Shown here: positions 27,398 to 35,578 of the stretch, piece by piece
How positions within the stretch are numbered: position 1 is the first letter of the stretch
How the letters are laid out: each line of letters starts with the position of its first letter
Assembly: GCA_035634255.1 (NCBI GenBank)
Contig: DASQDI010000088.1
Span: 1 to 41,557, forward strand
Reading direction: 5' to 3'
Length of the DNA: 41,557 nt
Source: DATLMR01 sp035634255
Lineage (GTDB): Bacteria > Acidobacteriota > Blastocatellia > UBA7656
Made by a program: the position numbers and the translations under genes
The notes under the pieces: generated by a model
What the model was told of the DNA's origin: nothing
What the model saw: only the letters and a program-made list of their open reading frames with translations
Databases searched by the model: none

Positions 27398-29824
27398 ATG
27401 GAGATAATCGATTACGAGCCGGGCGTCGCGAACTCCGCGCTTCAGCGCATCCGGTCGCGCTCCCTGCAAATGAACCCCGAGCTGATGGCGCGCGTCGCCG
27501 AGATCGTCGAGGGGGTGCGCGCGGGCGGCGATGAAGCGCTCGTCGATTACACGCGCAGGTTCGACGGGGTGACTCTTCAGGCCGGAGAGCTCCGCGTCGA
27601 CCCGTCCTTCATCAGGGACGCGGCCTCCCGCGCGAAGGCGGCGACCGTCGAGGCTTTTCGCAAAGCCATCTTCAACGTGCGCGCTTTCCACGAGAGACAG
27701 AGGGAGGCCGGGTGGCGAATGACCTCGGACGAGGGTGCGGAGGTCGGCCAGCGCATTCTGCCCGTCGCCTCCGCCGGGCTGTACGTGCCGGGGGGCCGCG
27801 CTGCTTACCCCTCCTCGCTCGTGATGAACGCGGTGCCCGCGCAGGTCGCGGGCGTGAAGCGGCTCGTCGTCATGACCCCGCCCGGAACGCTCGAACACGT
27901 GCCGGAAGTCGCCGCCGTGATCCATGAGCTTGGCATATCGGAGGTCTATCGAGTCGGGGGGGCGCAGGCCATCGCCGCGCTCGCCTTCGGGACCGAAACG
28001 ATTGCGCGCGTTGACAAGATAGTCGGCCCCGGCAACATCTACGTCGCCACCGCGAAGAAGATCGTTTACGGCTCGGCCGGAATAGACTCGATAGCGGGCC
28101 CGTCGGAAGTCGTCGTGCTGGCGGACGAATCGGCGGACCCGAGATTCATCGCGGCGGACCTTCTCGCCCAGGCCGAACACGACCACGACGCCTCTTCGAT
28201 CTGCGTGACCACGAGCAGAGAGCTCGCGGGCCGAGTCGCGTCGGAGGTCGAGAGGCAGCTCGAATCGCTCGAACGCCGCGAGATCGCGAGCGCCTCGATC
28301 ACCGGGTACGGCGCGGTCTTCGTGGTCGGGTCGCTTGAGGCCGGGTGCCAGCTCGTGAACCTCATCGCGCCCGAGCATGTCGAGCTGATGACGAAAGAGA
28401 ACGAGCGCGCGTTGGATTTAATCGAGAACGCGGGCGCGATATTTTTCGGCGCGTGGTCGCCCGAGCCCGTGGGCGATTATTTCGCGGGCCCCAATCACGT
28501 GCTCCCGACGGTCGGCACCGCGCGGTTCTCTTCCCCGCTCGGCGTCTATGACTTCCTCAAGCGCCAGTCGATCATCAAATACAACCGCGCTTCGCTTGAG
28601 AAGAATGCGGCTTCGATTGCCGCGATGGCCGACTCGGAGGGACTGACCGCGCACGGGCGCGCGGTGCTGATAAGGACCGAGGCCAGCCCCTCGCAGAACG
28701 GCGGGGCGGAGCAGGGGGCCGCGAGCGCCGACCCTTCCCGCCCTCTTGAGAAGATAAAGCCCTCGGTTCGCGCGATCTCGGCGTACACGCTCCCGCCTTA
28801 CCGCGCGAACGTCAAGATCAATCAGAACGAGAACCCCTTCGACATGCCGGGGGAGATCAAGGAGGAAGTCGCGCGCAGGCTGTCGGGGCGCGCGTGGGCG
28901 CGATACCCGGATTTCGTGCCCTCCGGCCTTCTGGAAAGGCTCTCGGCCTTCGCGGGCTGGAAGCCCGAAGGGACGCTCGCGGGCAACGGCTCGAACGAGC
29001 TTATTCAGGCGACGCTCATGGTGACGGTCGCGAACGGCTCCCGCGTCCTGATCCCCGAGCCCACCTTCACGCTCTATCGCCAGATCGTCTCGGTCCTGGG
29101 GGGGGAGGCAATCGGAGTCCCCCTCACCCACGACCTGCGATTCGACATGGAAGAGATCGGCAGGCGGGCGGAGAGAGAGAGGGCGGACGTGGTGATAATC
29201 TGCTCTCCGAACAATCCGACTGGAAGCGTCGCGAGCAGGGAGGAGGTGGCGAGGCTCGCGCGACGGGTCGACGGGCTCGTCGTGGTCGACGAGGCGTATC
29301 ACGAGTTCTCCGGGGGGACGGTCGCCCCGCTCCTGGCGGAGACGCCGAATCTTGTGGTGCTCAGGACCTTCTCAAAAGCGATGGCGATGGCGGGCCTGCG
29401 CGTGGGCTACCTGCTCGCGTCCCCCGAGCTCGCGCGCGAGATACACAAAGCGACGCTGCCTTACAACCTCAACTTCTTTTCCGCGACCTCGGCCGAAGTA
29501 GCCTGCGAAAAGTTCGACCTCCTCCGGCCGCAGATCGAAATGATCATCGCCGAGCGCGAGCGCGTGACGGCGAAGCTCTCGGGCATCGCGGGGGTAGAGC
29601 CCGTCCCCTCGAAGGCCAATTTCCTGCTCGTGCGGACGCCCCTCGGCCCGCAAAAACTTTTCAAAGAGTTTCTCGCGAGGGATATACTTGTCCGCGACGT
29701 GAGCAGGTACCCGATGCTCGGGAGTTACGTACGGCTTTCGATAGGCGCGCCCGAAGAGAACGACCGTATGCTGGCCGCCCTGAGAGACATAATGATGGGA
29801 GGGACCGATGGCGAGATACTCTGA
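27398..29824 (+). CDS. hisD-hisC: Histidinol dehydrogenase - histidinol-phosphate aminotransferase fusion
   Basis: 808 residues in one frame with no stop between the two enzymes. Residues 1-425 are a full HisD: Zn ligands in LLAQAEHDHDA, GDYFAGPNHVLP and GLTAHGRAV, and the Glu-His pair in LIAPEHVELM are all kept. A linker of about 27 residues rich in Ser, Gly, Ala and Pro (426-452) leads to a full HisC: SAYTLPPYRANVKINQNENP, CSPNNPTGS, VVDEAYHEFSG and the PLP lysine in LRTFSKAMAMAGLRVGYL. HisC uses glutamate to make histidinol phosphate; HisD oxidises histidinol to histidine, so the joined steps are not consecutive (a phosphatase acts between them). Internal initiation for HisC, for example at a GTG near codon 421, cannot be excluded, but there is no ATG between domains. 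Confidence 0.93.
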   Translation: MEIIDYEPGVANSALQRIRSRSLQMNPELMARVAEIVEGVRAGGDEALVDYTRRFDGVTLQAGELRVDPSFIRDAASRAKAATVEAFRKAIFNVRAFHERQREAGWRMTSDEGAEVGQRILPVASAGLYVPGGRAAYPSSLVMNAVPAQVAGVKRLVVMTPPGTLEHVPEVAAVIHELGISEVYRVGGAQAIAALAFGTETIARVDKIVGPGNIYVATAKKIVYGSAGIDSIAGPSEVVVLADESADPRFIAADLLAQAEHDHDASSICVTTSRELAGRVASEVERQLESLERREIASASITGYGAVFVVGSLEAGCQLVNLIAPEHVELMTKENERALDLIENAGAIFFGAWSPEPVGDYFAGPNHVLPTVGTARFSSPLGVYDFLKRQSIIKYNRASLEKNAASIAAMADSEGLTAHGRAVLIRTEASPSQNGGAEQGAASADPSRPLEKIKPSVRAISAYTLPPYRANVKINQNENPFDMPGEIKEEVARRLSGRAWARYPDFVPSGLLERLSAFAGWKPEGTLAGNGSNELIQATLMVTVANGSRVLIPEPTFTLYRQIVSVLGGEAIGVPLTHDLRFDMEEIGRRAERERADVVIICSPNNPTGSVASREEVARLARRVDGLVVVDEAYHEFSGGTVAPLLAETPNLVVLRTFSKAMAMAGLRVGYLLASPELAREIHKATLPYNLNFFSATSAEVACEKFDLLRPQIEMIIAERERVTAKLSGIAGVEPVPSKANFLLVRTPLGPQKLFKEFLARDILVRDVSRYPMLGSYVRLSIGAPEENDRMLAALRDIMMGGTDGEIL

Positions 29825-30401
29825 AAGACGGCGCACGACGCGCGAGACCGACGTTGAAGTGAAGATCGATCTCGACGGGCGCGGCGATTCGAAGGTCGCG
29901 ACGGGCATCGCGTTCCTCGACCACATGCTCGACCTGTTCGCGCGCCACGGCCTATTCGACCTCGAAGTGAGGTGCGCGGGCGACCTGCACATCGACGGCC
30001 ACCACTCGGTCGAAGACATAGCCATCACGCTCGGGCAGGCTTTCGCGGAGGCCGCGGGCGACAAGAGCGGGGTCGTCAGGTTCGGGGCGGCTTACGTCCC
30101 GATGGACGAGACGCTGGCGCGCTCGGTCGTGGACCTGAGCGGGCGCGCATTCCTCGTTTACAAAGTCGCGAACGTGCGCGACCGCATCGGGGAGCTCGAC
30201 GTGGAGCTGGTCGAGCACTTCTGGAGGTCGTTCGCCGGGGAGGTGAGGTGCAACCTCCACGTGGAGCTGCTCTACGGCTCGAACCAGCACCACATAATTG
30301 AGGCGGTCTTCAAATCGGCCGCCAGAGCCCTTTCCGCGGCCACGCGCGTTTCGGAGCGGATCGAAGGCGTGCTCTCGACCAAGGGCACGCTCTCCGGCTG
30401 A
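29808..30401 (+). CDS. hisB: Imidazoleglycerol-phosphate dehydratase
   Basis: 197 residues, the stand-alone dehydratase without the histidinol-phosphatase domain that E. coli HisB carries. Two copies of the metal-binding signature are seen: HHSVEDIAITLG (about 65-76) and HHIIEAVFKSAARAL (about 162-176), and FLDHMLDLFARHGLF is the usual early motif. The Mn-dependent enzyme removes water from imidazoleglycerol phosphate. Its ATG lies 17 bases inside the end of hisD-hisC, with GGGAGGGACCG just upstream as ribosome site, so translation is coupled. Confidence 0.96.
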   Translation: MARYSERRRTTRETDVEVKIDLDGRGDSKVATGIAFLDHMLDLFARHGLFDLEVRCAGDLHIDGHHSVEDIAITLGQAFAEAAGDKSGVVRFGAAYVPMDETLARSVVDLSGRAFLVYKVANVRDRIGELDVELVEHFWRSFAGEVRCNLHVELLYGSNQHHIIEAVFKSAARALSAATRVSERIEGVLSTKGTLSG

Positions 30402-30422
30402 CCCGGCGCACCCGGACACGAC

Positions 30423-31031
30423 ATGATCGCCATCGTAGACTACGGAGTCGGGAACCTGCGCAGCGTCGAGAAGGCGTTTGAGGCCGTCGGCGCGCTCGCG
30501 CTCGTCACGAACGACGCCGGCGCGATCCGCGAAGCCGAACGCCTCGTGCTGCCGGGCGTCGGCGCGTTCGGCGAGTGCGCGACGCGGTTACGCAGGTCGG
30601 GGCTGGACCGGCTCGTGCTCGAAGCCGCGGGAGCCGGCAAGCCCCTGCTCGGCCTCTGCGTCGGCCTTCAGCTGATGTTCGACGAGGGCCACGAGTTCGG
30701 GGTCCACGAAGGGCTGGGGCTGATGCCGGGGCGCGTCGTAAGGTTCCCCGAAAACGGGCTCCGCGTCCCGCAGATCGGGTGGAATCAGGTGGAGAAGGTC
30801 AGGCCACACCCCCTGCTGGATGGGCTCGAAAACGGGACTTACTTTTATTTCGTCCACTCTTACCGCGTCGAAGCGGACGACGAAGCGGACATTCTGGCCG
30901 AGACCGAATACGGGATTAATTACCCCTCGGTCTGCGGGCGCGGGCGCGTGTGCGGGGTGCAGTTCCACCCGGAGAAGAGCCAGGACGCCGGGCTCAAGCT
31001 CCTCGCGAACTTCGCCTCAATCGAGGCTTGA
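30423..31031 (+). CDS. hisH: Imidazole glycerol phosphate synthase, glutaminase subunit
   Basis: 202 residues, class I amidotransferase. The start AIVDYGVGNLRSVEKAFE, the nucleophile C79 in LLGLCVGLQLMF, and the His-Glu pair in GVQFHPEKSQD near the end complete the triad. HisH supplies ammonia to HisF through a tunnel. The partner hisF lies 9.3 kb away at 40362, after the accessory genes, so the usual tight hisH-hisA-hisF order is broken here. The stop at 31031 is followed by no clear terminator. Confidence 0.96.
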   Translation: MIAIVDYGVGNLRSVEKAFEAVGALALVTNDAGAIREAERLVLPGVGAFGECATRLRRSGLDRLVLEAAGAGKPLLGLCVGLQLMFDEGHEFGVHEGLGLMPGRVVRFPENGLRVPQIGWNQVEKVRPHPLLDGLENGTYFYFVHSYRVEADDEADILAETEYGINYPSVCGRGRVCGVQFHPEKSQDAGLKLLANFASIEA

Positions 31032-31121
31032 ATTCAGGCCTGAGCGGCAGAGTTGAATCCCGACCGGAACCATGCAGCCTAACAACCTGACGTACCAATC
31101 TCGCGGAAGGGAGTGCGTACA

Positions 31122-32651
31122 ATGTCATCGCAAACAGCCCCGGTCCCTGAAGAGGCCCGCACGGGACTTGAGCCCTGGGACGTGGCCGACCTGCCTCAGC
31201 CGCCCTCGGCGAAGGGCCTGAGCATCCTGGGCGTCCTCGGCCCCGGAGCGATTGTTTTGGGCGCTTCGATAGGCAGCGGCGAGTGGCTGCTGGGGCCGGT
31301 CACTTTCGTCAAGTACGGGATCACTCTGCTCTGGCTCACGAGCGTCGCCGTGTTCCTGCAAACCGTGCTCAACACGGAGCTGGTTCGCTACACCCTGTAC
31401 ACGGGCGAGCCCGCGGTCACGGGCTTTATGCGCACGAAGCCGCACTCGACCTTCTGGGCGTGGTTCTACGCGCTCCTGTACCTCTTGCAGACCGGGTGGC
31501 CCTCGTGGGCGGGGATAGCCGCCGGCGCGATCTTCTACCTCTTCGCGGGCCGCCTCGCCGTTCAGTCGGACGCCTCGGCCGTCTACTGGATCGGCTTCGG
31601 GGCTTTCATGGCCTGCGTCGCCATCCTCGTCGTCGGCAGGCGCATCGAGCGCACCCTCGAAATCCTGAACTGGATACTGATCGTCTTCATCCTGGGCACG
31701 CTCCTGGTGCTGTGCCTGATCTTCGCCAGCCCGGACAGATGGCTCGCGGCTCTGGCCGGGTTCGTCGGCTTCGACGCACAGGCGGGCGGGTTCACCTTTC
31801 TCCCCGAGAATGCCGACTGGCTCCTGCTCGGCGCGTTCGTCGGCTTCTGCGGCAGCGGAGGCATGGGCAACCTCATGGTGTCGAACTGGGCTCGTGACAA
31901 GGGCTACGGGATGGGGCAGGTCGTCGGCTTCATCCCCGCCGCAGTCGGCGGCCGGAAGGTTAAGCTAGCGCACTCGGGCAGCGTCTTCAAAATTTCGGCG
32001 GAGAGCCTGAAAGGCTGGCGCGGCTGGTGGCGAATCGTTCAGTTCGACCAGTGGGGCGTCTTCTTCGTCGGGGCGATGCTCGGCATGGGCCTGCCCGCGA
32101 TCCTTTACACCTCGGCGCTTGAGCCGGGGCAGGACATCCGCGGCCTCGGCGTCGCCGCCGAGCTGGCCAACTCGATGTCGGCGCGCGGGGCCTCGGTGAC
32201 TTTTATATTGGCGATGATGAGCGTGTGGGTCCTGTTCAAGACCCAGCTTGATCTTCTGGAAGGGATGTCGCGCGGCATCACCGACATCCTGTGGAGCGGG
32301 AGCAAGCGCATACGCGAGTGGCGCGGCGGCGACGTGCGGATGATCTACTACTCGGTCCTGGCCGCCGTCGTCCTGTGGGGGCTGATCGCCCTGCGCCTGA
32401 CACAGCCGATCATCCTCCTGCAACTGAGCGCCAACATCGCCGGGGCCGTTTTAGTAATCAGTTCCCTGCACATTCTGTACATCAACACAAAGTTCCTGCC
32501 GAAAGAGATTCGGCCGCCCCTGTGGCGTCGCGTCGCCCTGGTGTTCATGTCGGTCTTCTACGGATTCTTTGTATACCTTTGGCTGATGGGCGGCATCATA
32601 CCCGACCGGGAGAAGGGCTTTCTGTTCACCCTGCTTAAGTCCGTGATCTGA
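31122..32651 (+). CDS. NRAMP-related transporter lacking the DPGN motif
   Basis: 509 residues from the ATG at 31122; GGAAGGGAG lies 8 bases upstream. A GTG at 31113 is in frame but has poor ribosome spacing. About 11 hydrophobic helices follow a polar N-terminus. The first helix has GPGAIVLGASIGSGEWLLGP, which resembles NRAMP helix 1 (GPG then a loop), but the metal-binding Asp-Pro-Gly-Asn of true NRAMP transporters is replaced by GSGE. The protein therefore belongs to a divergent branch; a divalent metal, or a different substrate, are both possible. It begins the block between hisH and hisA, 90 bases after hisH, in the same orientation. Confidence 0.72.
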   Translation: MSSQTAPVPEEARTGLEPWDVADLPQPPSAKGLSILGVLGPGAIVLGASIGSGEWLLGPVTFVKYGITLLWLTSVAVFLQTVLNTELVRYTLYTGEPAVTGFMRTKPHSTFWAWFYALLYLLQTGWPSWAGIAAGAIFYLFAGRLAVQSDASAVYWIGFGAFMACVAILVVGRRIERTLEILNWILIVFILGTLLVLCLIFASPDRWLAALAGFVGFDAQAGGFTFLPENADWLLLGAFVGFCGSGGMGNLMVSNWARDKGYGMGQVVGFIPAAVGGRKVKLAHSGSVFKISAESLKGWRGWWRIVQFDQWGVFFVGAMLGMGLPAILYTSALEPGQDIRGLGVAAELANSMSARGASVTFILAMMSVWVLFKTQLDLLEGMSRGITDILWSGSKRIREWRGGDVRMIYYSVLAAVVLWGLIALRLTQPIILLQLSANIAGAVLVISSLHILYINTKFLPKEIRPPLWRRVALVFMSVFYGFFVYLWLMGGIIPDREKGFLFTLLKSVI

Positions 32652-32676
32652 ATGCCGGAGATCGAGAGGTGGAGAA

Positions 32677-33645
32677 GTGGTGAGACTACTCGTAAGGTCT
32701 GCTCTGTATATTGTCCTTTGCGCCCTGCCCGCCGCCGCTCAAACGGGGGGGCCGCAGGTCAACCGCGACCCGCAGAAAGTCAGGTTCATCACCGAGGACA
32801 TAGACAACTTCTGGAGGGCTTACGACCTGGCGGGCAAAGAGTCGGACCGGGCGAAAAGAATCTCTATTTATCAAACCGAGTACCTCGATAAAGGCAGCGC
32901 CGGGCTGGCCGATTTCGTGCGGCTGAGGATCAAGAGCGCGAAGGACCTCGTCGCGGCTATCGAGACGCAGCCGAAGTATTACGCTTCGATCCGCCCGAGC
33001 ACTCTGCGCGTGAGGGAGATGGAGAAGGGGATGCGAAAGAGCTTCCGCAACTTCAAGAAGCTCTACGCCGACGCCGTGTTCCCGGACGTCTATTTCGTCA
33101 TAGGCGTCTCGAACACGGGCGGCACGACCTCGAAGAACGGGCTGCTGATCGGCGCGGAGATGTACGGGTTAACGCCGCGGACGCCGCGCGAGGAGCTGGC
33201 CGACTGGATGAAAGCGGTCCTCAAGCCGGTCGAAAAATTACCCGCCATCGTCGCGCACGAGCTGATTCATTTCAACCAGCATTACCCCGAGCCGAAGACT
33301 CTCCTCGGTAAATCGATCCAGGAAGGCAGCGCGGATTTCATCGGCGAACTGATCTCCGACGACACGATCAATCCTGACCAGAAGAGCTACGGCGACCGCC
33401 ATGAAGCCGAGTTGTGGCGCGAATTTCAGAAGGAGATGAACGGGGCGAGCGTGGCGAACTGGATGTACAACGGCTTATCGGCCAAAGACAGGCCGACGGA
33501 CCTGGGCTATTACATGGGCTATAAAATCTGCCGGTCGTATTACAAAAACGCTCGGGATAAACGGCAGGCGATCCGAGACATCCTCGAAATCAAAGACTTT
33601 CCGGCTTTTCTCGCGGCGAGCCGCTACGGCGTGAGTCAGGACTGA
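32677..33645 (+). CDS. Secreted HExxH zinc protease-like protein (DUF2268-like)
   Basis: 322 residues. The start is GTG at 32677 with GGAG close upstream, and a second GTG follows at once. A signal peptide (about 1-21, ending AAA-Q) is clear. The zinc-binding helix is IVAHELIHFNQHY (HExxH at 194-198), with a downstream QEGSADFIGEL that would give the third ligand (Glu216). Helical segments flank it. This resembles the predicted Zn-dependent proteases of the DUF2268 type. It lies 25 bases after the transporter gene and 10 before the next, so the three genes form an operon. Activity and target are unknown; family call is by motif and layout only. Confidence 0.72.
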   Translation: MVRLLVRSALYIVLCALPAAAQTGGPQVNRDPQKVRFITEDIDNFWRAYDLAGKESDRAKRISIYQTEYLDKGSAGLADFVRLRIKSAKDLVAAIETQPKYYASIRPSTLRVREMEKGMRKSFRNFKKLYADAVFPDVYFVIGVSNTGGTTSKNGLLIGAEMYGLTPRTPREELADWMKAVLKPVEKLPAIVAHELIHFNQHYPEPKTLLGKSIQEGSADFIGELISDDTINPDQKSYGDRHEAELWREFQKEMNGASVANWMYNGLSAKDRPTDLGYYMGYKICRSYYKNARDKRQAIRDILEIKDFPAFLAASRYGVSQD

Positions 33646-33655
33646 GGGAGAGGCG

Positions 33656-34645
33656 ATGGCGATAGACCGGTCGAATCGCACGGAAGGCTCACGGCTCGAA
33701 CAGGCGCGGCGCTTGCGAGGCGACGCGCAGATGGCGAAGGTGTTCAATTCGGGGTTGGAAGTGTGGCTCTACGACGCCTCGCACCGGGACGCGCTCAAGT
33801 CATCGGGAGCCTTCGAGACCGACGCGGACGACGCCCTGTTCGAGCAAAAGATGAAGGCATTCGTGAAGGAAGGGCTGATCATGGCCTACCAGATCATGCA
33901 GGACGATTCCCTGCGCATTGCGGTGGCTGTGGGCGAGCCGCTCAACAGGAAGGAGCTCGCGTCTGCCCGATGGCTCAAGCCTCAGAAAGCCTTCCTCCGC
34001 CTGCCGTCCGGCCGTCTGGTGATCGAATCGAACGACGCCCTCACGCTGCGCCGGGAGACTCCCACCGACCCCGGAAGCGAACTGGCCCTACCGCCCGGAG
34101 ATTACCTCGCGACCCTGTACCGCATCGACTGGGATGCGCTCGAAGCGGATGAGCTTCCATGGACAGGCCCGAACGAATTCATCACGCTCACACCCGGCGC
34201 GAAGGCGGGACCCGTGCGCGGGCAGCCCGCCCTGCTCCCGTGGGAACCGCGTGGTCCGGGGAAAGCAACGTGGTCCGTAGTCGAGAACTCCTACGACGGC
34301 TCGGCATTGTTCTACGACGACGAAACGGCGATGTGCGTCGCGCTGGACCCCGCCGGAGCAGAACAGTTAGGCATGAAGGACGGCTCCATGTCCGTCGTGT
34401 CCGTGCCCGCTCTGGACTTCGAATGCGTGCTCGTCTTCGTCGCGGGGGATACGCATAAGGGCGAGTTTTACAACCGCATGGAGCGGGTGCGCCCGTCGCG
34501 AGAGTACGCGGGCAGGCAATGGGCTCACTGCTGGTTCCACCCGCAAGCCGAGACTCTGTTCTGCATGCGCAGGCTGTCTAAAACTCGCGTTCCTAAAAAG
34601 CAGCAGAACGTGTGGCACCCCGCGACGATGTGCGTGGTCGAGTAG
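33656..34645 (+). CDS. Protein of unknown function
   Basis: 329 residues; not recognised. No signal peptide or transmembrane helix is visible, so it is probably cytoplasmic. The N-terminal third has a Lys/Arg-rich start and a mixed domain (VFNSGLEVWLYDASHRDALK). The middle holds RLPSGRLVIESNDALTL and LPPGDYLATLYRIDWDAL, a beta-rich pattern, and the C-terminal third contains CVALDPAGAEQLGMKDGSM and FYNRMERVRPSREYAGRQW, with two Cys near the end (HCWFHPQ, LFCMRRL). The ATG is preceded by GGGAGAGG and lies 10 bases after the protease stop, so coupling is likely. Beyond that nothing supports a role. Confidence 0.75.
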   Translation: MAIDRSNRTEGSRLEQARRLRGDAQMAKVFNSGLEVWLYDASHRDALKSSGAFETDADDALFEQKMKAFVKEGLIMAYQIMQDDSLRIAVAVGEPLNRKELASARWLKPQKAFLRLPSGRLVIESNDALTLRRETPTDPGSELALPPGDYLATLYRIDWDALEADELPWTGPNEFITLTPGAKAGPVRGQPALLPWEPRGPGKATWSVVENSYDGSALFYDDETAMCVALDPAGAEQLGMKDGSMSVVSVPALDFECVLVFVAGDTHKGEFYNRMERVRPSREYAGRQWAHCWFHPQAETLFCMRRLSKTRVPKKQQNVWHPATMCVVE

Positions 34646-34680
34646 CTCCCGCCAGAGCAGGTGAATCAGGCACTCCCTTG

Positions 34681-34810
34681 GAGAATTCGAGCCCGATAAT
34701 AGGGGCGGCGATGACGAAGCTGATCCACGTAGCTTTCGGAGTGCTTAAGTCGGGCAAGCCTTTTGATCCTCATTACGGAAAAACTGCTTGACTTCCTAGA
34801 CGGTATCTAA
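34681..34810 (+). pseudogene. Relic of an IS110-type transposase C-terminus, frameshifted
   Basis: In the spacer 34646-34957, a short open segment from 34681 reads GAAMTKLIHVAFGVLKSGK then PFDPHYGKTA and stops at 34789. One base over, the next frame continues as EKLLDFLDGI with a stop at 34808-34810. Together they match my memory of the conserved end of IS110/IS1111-family transposases (AMRKLLHxxFGVLKSGKPFDP followed by LDFxDGI). The frame break falls in an A5 run at 34779-34783, so a one-base indel explains it. No inverted repeats were found, as expected for this family. It marks the left edge of the AT-rich block. Confidence 0.55.
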
Positions 34811-34868
34811 TGTTCGGGAAAGAATCTACACGCGCGGAAACATTATTAAAACAATCTGCGTAACACCA

Positions 34869-34903
34869 AGCATTAGTGCTGAACAATTGCTTATTGAAAG
34901 CAA
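34869..34903 (+). promoter_or_regulatory. Two adjacent palindromes overlapping the redoxin promoter
   Basis: AGCA-TTAG-TGCT (34869-34880) is followed by TTGCTT-ATTGA-AAGCAA (34887-34903), a perfect 6-bp inverted repeat whose left arm is the proposed -35. This looks like a regulator site that would block or activate the promoter, possibly by a redox-sensing repressor. The assignment is by position only. Confidence 0.45.
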
Positions 34904-34915
34904 GGGTTTTATATT
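34887..34915 (+). promoter_or_regulatory. Promoter of the redox gene pair
   Basis: TTGCTT (34887-34892) and TATATT (34910-34915; 5 of 6) are 17 bases apart. The transcript would start near 34922 and meet AGGAG nine bases before the ATG at 34958. It is the only strong promoter in the interval 34646-34957. Confidence 0.6.
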
Positions 34916-34957
34916 AATTATTCCGTAATTTTTACTAATAAAAAGGAGCAAAATTTC

Positions 34958-35575
34958 ATGAGACGTAAAAGCATTTTTCCGGTTGCAATCCTTGCTCTTC
35001 TGGCATTTATTTTAACGGCAAACGGCTGCAGCGCGGGTGATTTTGCGAAAGGTGATTTTGGTGATTTTGCCGTCGGCACAAAGCTGGAAAATTTTACTTT
35101 GCCGGATTTGAGCGGCGCAGAGCAGTCTTTTGACAAATTAAAAGGCGAAAACGGTGCGGTTTTGGTTTGGGTTTCGGCGCAGTGCCCGGTCGTTAAAGCC
35201 TACAACGAAAGAATCAATCAAGTCACCGATGAATTAAGAGCCAAAGGCATCAACCTGATCGGCATCAATTCAAATGCGACCGAATCGCTCGATTATGTCA
35301 AATCAAACGCATCGGAAGTCGGTTACAAATTCCCCGTTTTGATTGATAAAGGAAACGTTTTGGCGGACAAGCTCGGAGCGAGTGTCACGCCGGAATTCTA
35401 CTATTTCGACAAAGAAAATGTCCTGCTTTATCACGGCGCGCTCGACAACGACCGTTCGGGAAAAAATGTGACGATCAATTACCTGCGCGACGCTTTTGAT
35501 TCGGCGCTGAGTAAAAGACCAATTAAGACTGCGAAAACAAACGCTTTCGGCTGCTCGATCAAGCGGCCGAGCTAA
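34958..35575 (+). CDS. Peroxiredoxin-like redoxin lipoprotein (PRX_like1 type)
   Basis: 205 residues. The N-terminus is a signal of lipoprotein type, with a cysteine (C24) after LTANG; the box is not perfect. A thioredoxin-fold redoxin domain follows (FTLPDLSGAEQSFDKLKG, then VLVWVSAQCPVVKAYNERI, catalytic C76, then VTPEFYYFDKENVLLYHGAL). The C-terminal AFGCSIKR (C199) is a second conserved cysteine of the PRX_like1 group. The protein likely reduces a thiol or peroxide substrate in the periplasm or outer membrane. Base composition is far lower in GC than its neighbours (a sampled 60-base line is 38% GC versus about 75% in hisG). It is 3 bases before the TlpA-like gene, so they form one transcript. 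Confidence 0.84.
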   Translation: MRRKSIFPVAILALLAFILTANGCSAGDFAKGDFGDFAVGTKLENFTLPDLSGAEQSFDKLKGENGAVLVWVSAQCPVVKAYNERINQVTDELRAKGINLIGINSNATESLDYVKSNASEVGYKFPVLIDKGNVLADKLGASVTPEFYYFDKENVLLYHGALDNDRSGKNVTINYLRDAFDSALSKRPIKTAKTNAFGCSIKRPS

Positions 35576-35578
35576 ATC

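Noticed and set aside
27389..29302. Minus-strand open frames of 329 and 294 codons
   Set aside because: Antisense to hisD-hisC, whose catalytic motifs are complete; Arg/Pro-rich shadow composition.
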